Positions 32,829 to 40,977 of a stretch of 42,901 bases of DNA are shown here, piece by piece. The stretch spans positions 1 to 42,901 of the forward strand of contig NZ_JADEVT010000021.1 in the NCBI RefSeq assembly GCF_030466625.1, in the 5' to 3' direction. The position numbers and the translations under genes are program-made. This DNA is from Nocardioides sp. ChNu-153 (GTDB lineage Bacteria; Actinomycetota; Actinomycetes; Propionibacteriales; Nocardioidaceae). Positions within the stretch are counted from its first letter, which is position 1; the number at the start of each line of letters is the position of its first letter. The notes below the pieces were generated by a model that was not told the DNA's origin, made no database searches, and saw only the letters and a list, made by a program, of their open reading frames with translations.

Positions 32829-33725
32829 GTGTCCTGGCAGATGCGCGCCGTCGGTGCCCTCATGCGCGCCACCCGCAAGCGCCGCTTCACCGACCCCGAC
32901 GGCGGCGCCGCCCTGCTCGCACGCCCCAAGGGCGACCCGACGCCGCCGGCCCGCCTGACCCGCCGCCTGCTCGCGACGAGCGAGACCCTCGACGGCTTCC
33001 AGGTGCACACCCTGCGCCGGTACGGCGCGCCTCGCGGCACGCGTCCGGTGGTCGTCTACCTGCACGGCGGCGCCTACATCAGCGAGATCGTCCGCCAGCA
33101 CTGGGACGTCGTCGCCGGTCTGGTCGACGCGCTCGACGTCGAGGTGCAGGTGCCGATCTACGGCCTGGCGCCGCAGCACACCGCCGCCGAGGCCCGGTCC
33201 CTCGTCGCGACCGTGCTGGACCGGCTGCGGGAGCAGGGGCGTCCGGCGTACCTGGTCGGGGACTCGGCCGGCGGCGGCCTCGCGCTCGTCGCGGCCCAGC
33301 AGGAGGCGGCCCGGCGCGGCGAGGACTCGCCCGTCGTCGGCCTCACCCTCCTCGCGCCCTGGCTCGACCTGTCGATGGCCAACCCCGGCATCGACGCGGT
33401 CGAGGCGGTCGACCCGTGGCTGGCCCGCGCCGCCCTGCGCGAGGTCGCGCGGGTGTGGGCGGACGGCACCCCGCTCGACGACGCGCTCGTCAGCCCCCTG
33501 TTCGGCGACGTCGCAGGTCTGCCGCCCGTCGACCTGTGGGTCGGCACGCGCGACGTCACGCAGCCCGACTGCCGCCTCCTGGCGCGCCGGGTCCAGGACG
33601 CGGGCGGCGTGGTGCGCTACCACGAGGTCGCGGGCGCCATCCACGTCTTCCCGCTGCTGCCCGTGCCCGAGGGCCGCGCCGCGCTCCGCGAGATCCACGC
33701 GCACCTCCGCTCGGTGCTGGGCTGA
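32829..33725 (+). CDS. Alpha/beta hydrolase, hormone-sensitive-lipase-type esterase
   Basis: The protein has 298 aa. The oxyanion motif VVYLHGGAYI (HGGA, HSL family IV) is at about 72-82. The nucleophile Ser is in GDSAGGG, the acid is in VGTRDVTQPD, and the catalytic His is in GAIHVFPLL. The GTG at 32829 follows the TetR stop by 4 nt, so it is co-transcribed. Paired with the divergent Baeyer-Villiger-type enzyme it would hydrolyse the ester product, with the SDR oxidising the freed alcohol. This is an inferred pathway, not shown by sequence alone. Confidence 0.88.
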   Translation: MSWQMRAVGALMRATRKRRFTDPDGGAALLARPKGDPTPPARLTRRLLATSETLDGFQVHTLRRYGAPRGTRPVVVYLHGGAYISEIVRQHWDVVAGLVDALDVEVQVPIYGLAPQHTAAEARSLVATVLDRLREQGRPAYLVGDSAGGGLALVAAQQEAARRGEDSPVVGLTLLAPWLDLSMANPGIDAVEAVDPWLARAALREVARVWADGTPLDDALVSPLFGDVAGLPPVDLWVGTRDVTQPDCRLLARRVQDAGGVVRYHEVAGAIHVFPLLPVPEGRAALREIHAHLRSVLG

Positions 33726-33739
33726 CGCCACCGCCGGCG

Positions 33740-33775
33740 TTGCTTGTTGTCGACCTGACAACTACTGTCGCCGAG
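33740..33775 (+). promoter_or_regulatory. NUDIX-regulator promoter with operator in the spacer
   Basis: TTGCTT (33740-33745) and TACTGT (33763-33768) are 17 nt apart, with 7 nt to the GTG. The 17-nt spacer is itself an inverted repeat, GTTGTC-GACCT-GACAAC (33746-33762), ideally placed for autorepression. Confidence 0.7.
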
Positions 33776-34480
33776 GTGTTCACCAGCGACTTCCCGATCT
33801 TCTACGTCACGGTCGACGTGGTGCTCTTCGCGGTGCGCGAGGGCCGGCTCGAGGTGCTGGTGGTACGCCGCGGCGAGGCGCCGCACGAGGGTCGCTGGGC
33901 CCTGCCCGGCGGGTTCGTCGGCGACGACGAGGAGCTGCTCGCCGCCGCCCGCCGCGAGCTGGTCGAGGAGACCGGCATCGCGGGGGAGGGGCTGGCCCTG
34001 GAGCAGCTCAAGACGTTCGGCGCCCCCGACCGGGACCGGCGCCCGCACCGGGTCGTCAGCGTCGCCTACCTCGCGGTGACGCCGAACGCCGAGCTGCCGA
34101 CCGCCGGCAGCGACGCCCGGGAGGCGGAGTGGCGGCCCGTCGACGACGTGACGGGCCACCTCGCCTTCGACCACGACGAGATCCTCGCCGAGGCGCGCGC
34201 CCGGGTGGCGTCGAAGCTGGAGTACACCCGCCTCGCCGCCGCCTTCCTGCCCCCCACCTTCACGATCGCGCAGCTGCGCGGCGTCTACGAGGCGGTGTGG
34301 GGCCTGGCCATCGACCCCGGCAACTTCCAGCGCAAGCTGCGCGCCGCCACCGACTTCCTCGCCTCCACGGGGGAGTCGGTCAAGCCCGCCGGCGGCCGGG
34401 GGCGCCCGGCCGAGGTGTTCCGGGCGATCGGCGAGCCCTTCGAGGCGCTTGCCGTGCCGGTGCCGCGGAGCTCGATGTGA
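33776..34480 (+). CDS. NUDIX-domain transcriptional regulator (NrtR-like)
   Basis: The protein has 234 aa. Residues about 10-145 form a Nudix domain with a complete Nudix box (GFVGDDEELLAAARRELVEE then TGI; all G, E, RE, EE and G positions present). Residues about 150-215 form a winged helix (LPPTFTIAQLRGVYEAVWG, NFQRKL), the NrtR arrangement in which ADP-ribose-type ligands control DNA binding. Many such regulators have lost the Nudix residues; here they are intact, so hydrolysis is possible. The GTG at 33776 is set by the TACTGT element 7 nt upstream. No NAD-biosynthesis gene lies nearby, so the regulon is unknown. Confidence 0.85.
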   Translation: MFTSDFPIFYVTVDVVLFAVREGRLEVLVVRRGEAPHEGRWALPGGFVGDDEELLAAARRELVEETGIAGEGLALEQLKTFGAPDRDRRPHRVVSVAYLAVTPNAELPTAGSDAREAEWRPVDDVTGHLAFDHDEILAEARARVASKLEYTRLAAAFLPPTFTIAQLRGVYEAVWGLAIDPGNFQRKLRAATDFLASTGESVKPAGGRGRPAEVFRAIGEPFEALAVPVPRSSM

Positions 34481-34487
34481 GGTCGGG

Positions 34488-35000
34488 TCAGGCCGGTTCG
34501 TCGCGGGGGAGGAGTGCGGCGTACTCGGCGAGGGCCCGGCCGTAGAGCGGCACGGCCGGTGCGTGGTCGGCGAGCACGAGGCGCAGCGCGTCGCTGCGGC
34601 GGCCGAGGTCGTGGAGCGTCAGGGCGAGGAACGCCCGGGCGGCCGGGCCGAGCCGCTCGTCGTCCGCGACCGGCTCGAGCAGCGCGACCGCCTCGTCGAA
34701 CCGGCCGACGTTGCGCAGGGTGCTGGCGAGCTGCACGGTGGCGTAGCCCTGCCGCTCCGGGTCCAGGCCGGTCGCGAGGGCGGCCCGGTAGTGGGGGATG
34801 GCCGCGTGCTCCTCACCCAGCATGTCGTGCAGCGAGGCGCGCTCGAACGCGGCGGCCGCGTCGCCCTCCGGCCGTTCGGCCAGCAGAGGTTCGAGGGCGG
34901 CCCAGGCGTCCTCGGGGTGCGCGTCGTCCGCGCCCGCCCAGAACGTCGCGACGCGGTCGTCCCACGAGGCGCCGGGGTGGCGGGCGGGGTGGGTGGGCAC
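34488..35000 (-). CDS. Tetratricopeptide-repeat protein
   Basis: The protein has 170 aa. Helical repeats of about 34 residues are visible from about residue 47 to 150 (AAFERASLHDMLGEEHAAIPHYRAAL, ATVQLASTLRNVGRFDEAVALLEPV, RAFLALTLHDLGRRSDALRLVL), the pattern of TPRs that mediate protein contacts. No signal or membrane segment is present. GTG 35000 is preceded by TAGGGT six nt upstream (complement 35007-35012), suggesting its own leaderless promoter rather than dependence on the upstream glycosyltransferase genes. It is convergent with the NUDIX regulator, 7 nt apart. Confidence 0.85.
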   Translation of the reverse strand: MPTHPARHPGASWDDRVATFWAGADDAHPEDAWAALEPLLAERPEGDAAAAFERASLHDMLGEEHAAIPHYRAALATGLDPERQGYATVQLASTLRNVGRFDEAVALLEPVADDERLGPAARAFLALTLHDLGRRSDALRLVLADHAPAVPLYGRALAEYAALLPRDEPA

Positions 35001-35048
35001 CCGCCCACCCTAGGTGGGCGGGCGCCGGACCTCGGGCGGCGCACCTGG

Positions 35049-35099
35049 CGCGAGGCCTACGAGGCCCTCGCCGTGCCGGTCGCCCGCAGCGCCAGGTGA
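35049..35099 (+). pseudogene. Possible relic copy of a NUDIX-regulator 3' end
   Basis: The plus-strand frame reads WREAYEALAVPVARSAR then stop. It resembles the C-terminus of the regulator ending at 34480 (EPFEALAVPVPRSSM), with DNA similarity running up to both stop codons. The segment overlaps the 3' end of the antisense GT2 gene. It is too short to be sure. Confidence 0.35.
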
Positions 35100-35848
35100 G
35101 GCCGGGCCTGGGCGCGCACCTGCGCGAGCGGCAGCTCGTGGCGCGCCAGGGAGCGCCGCAGGCGGCGCACCCCGTGCAGGTCGTCGATGGCCGTGCGCAG
35201 CACGTCGACCCGGCTGTCGGGGTCGTCCACCCAGTCGACCGGCACCTCGTGGATGCGCAGCCCCGCGCGCTCGGCGAGCACGAGCAGCTCGGTGTCGAAG
35301 AACCAGGTGTCGTCCCGCACCAGCGGCAGCAGCGCGCGGGCCGCGTCGGCCCGCACCGCCTTGAACCCGCACTGGGCGTCGCGGAACCCCACGCCCAGTG
35401 CCCCACGTAGCAGCAGGTTGTACGACCGCGACACGACCTCGCGGCGGGGGCCCCGCCGTACCCGCGAGGTGGGGCTGAGCCGCGACCCGATCGCGAGGTC
35501 GGAGTGGCCCGAGACCAGTGGCGCCACGAGCGGCAGCAGCGCCTTGAGGTCGGTGGAGAGGTCGACGTCCATGTAGACGAGCACGTCGGCGTCGCTCGCC
35601 CCCCACGCGGCCTTGAGGGCGAGGCCGCGGCCCTTGCGGTCGAGCCGCAGCACGCGCACGCCCGGGTGGGTGGCGGCGAGCCCGGCCGCCACCTCGGCGG
35701 TGCGGTCGGTGGAGGCGTTGTCGGCGACGGTCAGCCGCCAGGTCCACGGCAGCGTCCGCAGGTGGGCCGTCACCTCCGCCACGGCCCGGGGCAGCGCCCG
35801 CTCCTCGCAGTGCACCGGCACGACGACCTCGAGCACCGGCGCGCTCAC
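35057..35848 (-). CDS. Family 2 glycosyltransferase, dolichyl-/polyprenyl-phosphate sugar synthase type
   Basis: The protein has 263 aa. The GT-A core starts LEVVVPVHCEE, then VADNASTDRTAEVA, KGRGLALKAAWGASDADVLVYMDVDLSTDL (DxD as DVD), AIGSRL, and DAQCGFKAVR with the W-FFDTELLVLAERAG region. This is the DPG/DPM synthase layout without membrane helices. It should load a sugar onto a polyprenyl phosphate. GTG 35848 overlaps the stop of the upstream GT39-type gene (GTGA), so donor synthesis and sugar transfer appear coupled. Confidence 0.9.
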   Translation of the reverse strand: MSAPVLEVVVPVHCEERALPRAVAEVTAHLRTLPWTWRLTVADNASTDRTAEVAAGLAATHPGVRVLRLDRKGRGLALKAAWGASDADVLVYMDVDLSTDLKALLPLVAPLVSGHSDLAIGSRLSPTSRVRRGPRREVVSRSYNLLLRGALGVGFRDAQCGFKAVRADAARALLPLVRDDTWFFDTELLVLAERAGLRIHEVPVDWVDDPDSRVDVLRTAIDDLHGVRRLRRSLARHELPLAQVRAQARPHLALRATGTARAS

Positions 35849-37989
35849 CGCACACCGCCCGAGAGGTCGTAGAGGGTCACGCCGTCGACGGTCGTCGCGG
35901 TGAACGTCTCCTCCACCCACGCCGTGATCTGGCTCGCCGTGCTGGTGTCGCCCGTGTCGCCGGCACCGCCGCCGCCCAGCTGCCCGCCGCCGGCGACGAA
36001 CCAGCGCACCTCGCCGTCCGCGACGTAGGCCTGGAACTCCTCCAGCGTCGGGCTGGGGTCGGAGCCGTTGAACCCGCCGATCGCCATGACCGGCTCCTCG
36101 CTGGCCAGCTGGTAGCCCGCCGCCGAGTTGGACCCGACCGTCGCGGCCGCCCAGGTGAAGGCGTCGGCGTCCTCGGCCAGCAGGGCCGTGATCGCGTCGG
36201 TCGACTCGCTGCCGGTGAGCAGCCCGCCGACACCCCCGCCGGTGCCGGTGCCCGCGCCGGCGCCGGCGCCGGGGACGGTGCCCGCGCCCGGCAGGCCGCC
36301 CGTCCCGGCGGGTCCCCCGCCGAAGCCCCCGCCGAAGCCCCCGCCGGGGCCCCGTCCGCCCCCGGTCCGGCCTCCGGGGCCGGCGCCCGCCCCGGCACTG
36401 CTGGGGCCGGCGGCCACGATCGAGCCGGTGTGCGGCGTCGCCGCGGTCGCGACGGAGTACGCCGCGGGCGCGGCCAGCGCCGCGAGCAGGGCGGCGACGG
36501 CCACGGCGTACCCGGCCTTCCGGGGGAGGTGGCGCGCCCCCACCACGAGCAGCGCGGTCACCAGCCCGACGACGAGCACGCCCCAGCGCAGCGCGGGCGC
36601 CCAGCCGGCGCGGTCGAGCAGCACCGACGCCCACACCGCGGTCAGCGCGAGCGTGCCGCCCAGCAGGCCCGACGCGACGAGCGAGCCGCGGGCCCGCCAC
36701 AGCACGACCGCGCCGACCGCGGCCAGCAGGGCGATGGCGGGGGCGAGGGCGACGGTGTAGTACTCGTGGAAGATCCCCTGCATGAGGCTGAACGTCAGCC
36801 CCGTGACGACCAGCCACCCGAGCATCAGCGTCAGCGCGGCCCGGGTGAGGCGCGCGGTGCCGGGGGTGGCGCCGAGGGTGGCGCCGGGGGTGGCGCCGCG
36901 CCCGGCGAACCAGAGCCCCGCGACGCCGAGGACGAGCGCCGCGGGCAGCAGCCACGCGACCTGGTCGCCGACGGAGTCGGAGAAGAGCCGCATCAGGCCC
37001 GGGCTGCCCCAGCCGCCCCCGCCGCCGACGGACCCCTCCTCCTCGCCGTTCAGCCGGCCGAGGCCGTTGTAGCCCAGTGTCAGCTCGAGGATCGAGTTGC
37101 CCTGCGAGCCGCCGATGTAGGGCCGCGAGTCCGCCGGCCACAGCTCGACGACCGCGATCCACCAGCCGCCGGCCACCACCATGGAGCCGAACGCCACGAG
37201 CAGGTGCAGCCCGCGTCGCCACCAGGGCGCGGTGGCGAACACGGCGTACGCCAGGGCGAGCGCCGGCAGCACGAGGAACGCCTGCAGCATCTTGGTGAGG
37301 AAGGCCAGCCCGACGAGGGCCCCGCCCAGCGCGAGCCACCGCACGGGGTGCCCGACCACGCGGCCGGTCACCCCGGGCACGGGCGTCGCCCCCTCGACCG
37401 CCCGCAGGGTCGCGTACGCCGCGCCCACCAGCAGCAGGACGAGCAGCGCGTCGGGGTTGTCGAAGCGGAACATCAGCGTCGCGACGGGGGTCAGGGCGAG
37501 CGCCGCGCCGGCGAGGATGCCCGCCGCCCAGGACCCCGTCGCGCGCCGCGCGGTCGCGTGGAGCAGGGCGACCGCGCCCACGCCCATCAGGGCCTGGGGC
37601 ACGAGCAGGCTCCACGACGAGAGCCCGAACACCCGGATCGACAGGGCCATCGGCCACAGCGACAGGGGTGTCTTGTCGACGGTGATCGCGTTGCCGGCGT
37701 CGGAGGAGCCGAAGAAGAACGCCTTCCACGACTCCGAGCCCGCCTGCGCGGCCGCGGCGTAGAACGAGTTGGCCCACCCCGAGGCGCCGAGGTCCCACAG
37801 GTAGAGCAGGGCGGTCGCGAGCAGGAGCGCGGCGAGGCCGGCGCGCTCGCCGGTGCGGCGCTCGACCCGCCGGAGGCGGTCGAGCAGGCGGGAGCTGCGT
37901 GCGGCGGGGTGCGCGGCGTACGACGGGGGCGGCGCCGGCGGGGCCGGGGCGTCGCGCGCGACGAGGTGGGGCGAGGCGGTCGAGTCCAT
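35845..37989 (-). CDS. GT39/ArnT-like integral membrane glycosyltransferase
   Basis: The protein has 714 aa. About 12 hydrophobic segments run from about 50 to 500. The first outer loop has the acidic LWDLG and the conserved DKTPLSLWPMALSIRVFG, where polyprenyl-phosphate sugar is bound. A Gly/Pro-rich linker at about 525-590 precedes a C-terminal extracytoplasmic domain (DAFTWAAATVGSNSAAGYQ, AIGGFNGSDPSPTLEEFQ) typical of the actinobacterial YkcA/B-type glycosyltransferases. The ATG at 37989 is the first start. It likely uses the lipid-linked sugar made by the coupled GT2 enzyme to modify a wall component or protein. Confidence 0.88.
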   Translation of the reverse strand: MDSTASPHLVARDAPAPPAPPPSYAAHPAARSSRLLDRLRRVERRTGERAGLAALLLATALLYLWDLGASGWANSFYAAAAQAGSESWKAFFFGSSDAGNAITVDKTPLSLWPMALSIRVFGLSSWSLLVPQALMGVGAVALLHATARRATGSWAAGILAGAALALTPVATLMFRFDNPDALLVLLLVGAAYATLRAVEGATPVPGVTGRVVGHPVRWLALGGALVGLAFLTKMLQAFLVLPALALAYAVFATAPWWRRGLHLLVAFGSMVVAGGWWIAVVELWPADSRPYIGGSQGNSILELTLGYNGLGRLNGEEEGSVGGGGGWGSPGLMRLFSDSVGDQVAWLLPAALVLGVAGLWFAGRGATPGATLGATPGTARLTRAALTLMLGWLVVTGLTFSLMQGIFHEYYTVALAPAIALLAAVGAVVLWRARGSLVASGLLGGTLALTAVWASVLLDRAGWAPALRWGVLVVGLVTALLVVGARHLPRKAGYAVAVAALLAALAAPAAYSVATAATPHTGSIVAAGPSSAGAGAGPGGRTGGGRGPGGGFGGGFGGGPAGTGGLPGAGTVPGAGAGAGTGTGGGVGGLLTGSESTDAITALLAEDADAFTWAAATVGSNSAAGYQLASEEPVMAIGGFNGSDPSPTLEEFQAYVADGEVRWFVAGGGQLGGGGAGDTGDTSTASQITAWVEETFTATTVDGVTLYDLSGGVR

Positions 37990-38047
37990 GGCACGAGGCT
38001 CGACCGCCTCGCTGGGTCGTCCGTGGGGACGACCTGTGGTGCGACTG

Positions 38048-38064
38048 TGAGACGCGGGGTCTCA
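38048..38064 (-). terminator. Small hairpin at the rocD stop codon
   Basis: TGAGAC (38048-38053) and GTCTCA (38059-38064) form a 6-bp stem with a 5-nt loop that includes the rocD stop codon. It is weak and may not terminate. Confidence 0.3.
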
Positions 38065-39351
38065 GGCGCCGGTGACGACCGCCTCGAGATGGTCGAGGCC
38101 CCAGGCGAGGTCCTCCTCGGAGACGACGAGCGGCGGCGCGAGACGGATGGTGGAGCCGTGCGTGTCCTTGGCCAGGACGCCGCGGGCCATCAGGGCCTCG
38201 CAGACCGCGCGGCCGGTGCCGACCGCGGGGTCGACGTCCACGCCGGCCCACAGCCCGCGGGTGCGGACGGCGAGCACGCCGCGCCCGACGAGCCCCTCCA
38301 GCCGGGTGCGCAGCAGCACGCCGAGCCGCTCGGAGCGCTCCTGGAACTCGCCGGTCGCCAGCATCTCGACGACCTTGGTCGCGACGGCGCAGGCGAGCGC
38401 GTTGCCGCCGAAGGTCGAGCCGTGCTGGCCCGGGTGGAGCACGCCGAGCACGTCGCGGTCGGCCACGACGGCCGAGACCGGGACGATGCCGCCGCCCAGC
38501 GCCTTGCCGAGCACGTAGAGGTCGGGCACGACCTCCTCGTGGTCGCACGCGAAGGTGCGACCGGTGCGGCCGAGGCCGGACTGGATCTCGTCGGCGGCGA
38601 ACAGCACGTTGTGGCGGCGCGTGATCTCGCGGACCTCGCGGAGGTAGCCGGTCGGGGGCAGCACGACGCCGCCCTCGCCCTGGATGGGCTCGAGCAGCAC
38701 GGCGACCGTGTTCGGTGTGATGGCGGCCTCGAGGGCCGCGGCGTCGCCGTACGGCACCTGGGTGAAGCCGGGGGCGAACGGGCCGAAGCCGTCGCGGGCG
38801 TCGGGGTCGTCGGAGAAGCCGACGATGGTCGTGGTGCGGCCGTGGAAGTTGCCGCCGGCGACGATGATCTCCGCGGAGTCCACCGCGACGCCCTTGATGT
38901 CGTAGCCCCACTTGCGGCAGACCTTGATGGCCGTCTCGACGGCCTCGGCGCCGGTGTTCATCGGCAGCACGAGCTCCTTGCCGGCGAGGTCGCCGAGCGC
39001 GGAGCAGAAGGCGCCGAACTGGTCGTGGACGAACGCGCGGCTCGTCAGCGTCAGCTTGTCGAGCTGTGCGTGCGCGACGGCGACGAGGTCGGGGTGACCG
39101 TGGCCGAAGTTGAGCGCGGAGTAGCCGGCCAGCATGTCGAGGAACCGGTTGCCGTCGACGTCGGTCATCCAGGCGCCCTCGGCGTGGGCCACCACCACCG
39201 GCAGCGGGTGGTAGTTGTGCGCGGTGCGCTCCTGCGCCTGCTGGAAGTAGGCCTGGCTGCGGGGTGCGTCGCCGTCCTGCGCTGCGTCCCGGGGGGTCCC
39301 GGTGGTCCTGGTGGTCCCGGTGGTGGTCGGCTCGGTCACGGTGCCGGTCAT
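38062..39351 (-). CDS. rocD: Ornithine aminotransferase
   Basis: The protein has 429 aa. It is a class III PLP aminotransferase converting ornithine and 2-oxoglutarate to glutamate-semialdehyde in arginine catabolism. Motifs in order are LDMLAGYSALNFGH, MNTGAEAVETAIKVCRKWGY (OAT-specific), GNFHGRTTTIVGFS, LLEPIQGEGG, FAADEIQSGLGRTG, and the Schiff-base Lys in YVLGKALGGG, then HGSTFGGNALAC. An N-terminal Thr/Gly tail of ~30 residues is extra. The ATG at 39351 has GAGGAGG 6 nt upstream. A perfect palindrome lies 60 nt upstream (39411-39425). No other arginine-degradation gene is in the window. Confidence 0.93.
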   Translation of the reverse strand: MTGTVTEPTTTGTTRTTGTPRDAAQDGDAPRSQAYFQQAQERTAHNYHPLPVVVAHAEGAWMTDVDGNRFLDMLAGYSALNFGHGHPDLVAVAHAQLDKLTLTSRAFVHDQFGAFCSALGDLAGKELVLPMNTGAEAVETAIKVCRKWGYDIKGVAVDSAEIIVAGGNFHGRTTTIVGFSDDPDARDGFGPFAPGFTQVPYGDAAALEAAITPNTVAVLLEPIQGEGGVVLPPTGYLREVREITRRHNVLFAADEIQSGLGRTGRTFACDHEEVVPDLYVLGKALGGGIVPVSAVVADRDVLGVLHPGQHGSTFGGNALACAVATKVVEMLATGEFQERSERLGVLLRTRLEGLVGRGVLAVRTRGLWAGVDVDPAVGTGRAVCEALMARGVLAKDTHGSTIRLAPPLVVSEEDLAWGLDHLEAVVTGA

Positions 39352-39410
39352 GCTCGCCTCCTCGTGGTCGTCGGGCGTGCGGTCCTGTCCCGCTCGGCGG
39401 CTCCGAGATG

Positions 39411-39425
39411 GATTGTCAGACAATC
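39411..39425. promoter_or_regulatory. Perfect 15-bp palindrome upstream of rocD
   Basis: GATTGTC-A-GACAATC is perfectly symmetric. It lies 60 nt upstream of rocD and overlaps the kinase stop codon (39416-39418). Its TTGTCnGACAA core resembles FadR/GntR-type operators, so rocD repression or induction through this site is plausible. Confidence 0.6.
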
Positions 39426-40975
39426 GGCCCGTCGGACAGGGTAGCCCCCCTCGGCGGGAGTGCCACCTCCACCGTGGTGGCTCCCGGCGCACTTCTCAAA
39501 CCGACGCGGCCGCCGTGCGCCTCGACGATGGCCCGCACGAGCGCGAGGCCGAGCCCGGAGGAGTCCCCGCCCGTGCGGGCGCCGTCGCCGCGCACGAACC
39601 GGTCGAAGGCGTGGCCGGCGATGGCCGGCGGGAACCCGGGGCCGTCGTCGCTCACCCGCAGCACCACCCGGTCGCCCCGGTCGCCCCCGTCGGCCCGCTC
39701 GAGCGCCGCCGCCACCGTCACGGTCGTGCCGGCCGGGGTGTAGCGGCGCGCGTTCGTCAGCAGGTTGCTGACCACCTGGTGGAGGCCGTGGGCGTCGCCG
39801 TCGACCTCCACGACCTCGTCGGGCAGGTCGAGGCGCCAGTGGTGCCCGGGGGCCAGCACCTGGGCGTCGGCCACCGCCTCGAGCAGCAGCAGCGTGAGGT
39901 CGACGGGCTCGTGCGCCATCGGGCGGCCCGCGTCGAGGCGGGCGAGCAGCAGCAGGTCCTCGACGAGGCGCCGCATCCGGCCCGACTCGCCCTCCACCTT
40001 GGCGAGCGCGGTGCGCGCCGCGTCGGCGTCGTCGGGACGGCGGCGGGCCAGCTCGGCGTACCCCACGATCGTGGCCAGCGGCGTGCGCAGCTCGTGGGAG
40101 GCGTCGGCGACGAACTGGCGCACCTGCTGCTCGCTGCGGTGCCGCGCCGCGATGGCGTCGTCGACGTGGGCCAGGAGGGTGGCGAGCGCGGCGCCGACCT
40201 GGCCGACCTCGGTCGCCTCGTCCGTCAGGTACGCCGGCACGCGCCCGCGCAGGTCGACCTCGCCCTCGGCGAGGGGCAGGGTCGCGACCTCGTGCGCCGT
40301 CGCGGCGACGTCGCGCAGCGGCCGCAGCTGTCGGCGTACCACCACCGACGCGGCACCCGCGGCGACGAGCACGGCGGCGAGGCCGATGAGCAGCTCGTAG
40401 AGCACGAGGGAGGCGACGGCGTCGTCGACCCGCTCGGTCGGCAGGCCGGAGACGACCACGGACCCGTCGCTGCGCGCGGAGGCGACGACGCGGTAGGAGC
40501 CGAGCGCGGGGAGGTCGACCGCGTGCACGGCGCCGTCCGCCGGCACGTCCGCGAGCTGGTCGAGCGCGGCCGTGGAGAGCACGCGCTCGCCGCAGACCTC
40601 CTCGGTGAGCACGATGCCGTCGGTGCGGTCGGCGTCGTCGTACAGCTGCGCGAACAGGGTGCCGGGGCCGCGGCTGCCGGGCACGAAGCGGTCGCCGCAC
40701 GGACCGTCGGCGGGGCCGCCGTCGAGGCCCTGCGGCGCCGGTCCGCCCGCGCGCTGCGCCAGCGAGCCGACCTCGCCGTCGAGCTGGCCGGTGAGGTTGC
40801 CCTGCATCGCCAGGGTCGTCGCGGCGCCGATCGCGAGGGCCACCAGGGTGGTCAGCAGCACGGTCGTGGCGACGAGCCGGGAGGTCAGCGTGGCGAGCTG
40901 GCGGCGCCGGGGGGTGGCCCGGTCGGTCCCGGCAGGCCCGGCGGGCCCGGCGGGCCCGGGCGGTGCGTCGGGCAC
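39416..40975 (-). CDS. Sensor histidine kinase (EnvZ/OmpR type, HAMP)
   Basis: The protein has 519 aa. Membrane helix 1 is at about 33-56, an extracytoplasmic sensor at about 57-185 (two Cys, in PCGDRF and EVCGER), and helix 2 at about 190-213. A HAMP domain is at about 214-268. HisKA has H294 in DASHELRTPL. The ATPase boxes are N (VSNLLTNARRYTP, about 402-414), G1 DDGPGF (443-448) and G2 SGLGLAL (473-479). GTG 40975 starts 2 nt after the response-regulator stop, so the pair is one operon. The N-terminus carries a PAGPAG repeat. It is similar in layout to mycobacterial TcrY/PrrB-like kinases; the signal is unknown. Confidence 0.92.
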   Translation of the reverse strand: MPDAPPGPAGPAGPAGTDRATPRRRQLATLTSRLVATTVLLTTLVALAIGAATTLAMQGNLTGQLDGEVGSLAQRAGGPAPQGLDGGPADGPCGDRFVPGSRGPGTLFAQLYDDADRTDGIVLTEEVCGERVLSTAALDQLADVPADGAVHAVDLPALGSYRVVASARSDGSVVVSGLPTERVDDAVASLVLYELLIGLAAVLVAAGAASVVVRRQLRPLRDVAATAHEVATLPLAEGEVDLRGRVPAYLTDEATEVGQVGAALATLLAHVDDAIAARHRSEQQVRQFVADASHELRTPLATIVGYAELARRRPDDADAARTALAKVEGESGRMRRLVEDLLLLARLDAGRPMAHEPVDLTLLLLEAVADAQVLAPGHHWRLDLPDEVVEVDGDAHGLHQVVSNLLTNARRYTPAGTTVTVAAALERADGGDRGDRVVLRVSDDGPGFPPAIAGHAFDRFVRGDGARTGGDSSGLGLALVRAIVEAHGGRVGLRSAPGATTVEVALPPRGATLSDGPIV

Positions 40976-40977
40976 CG

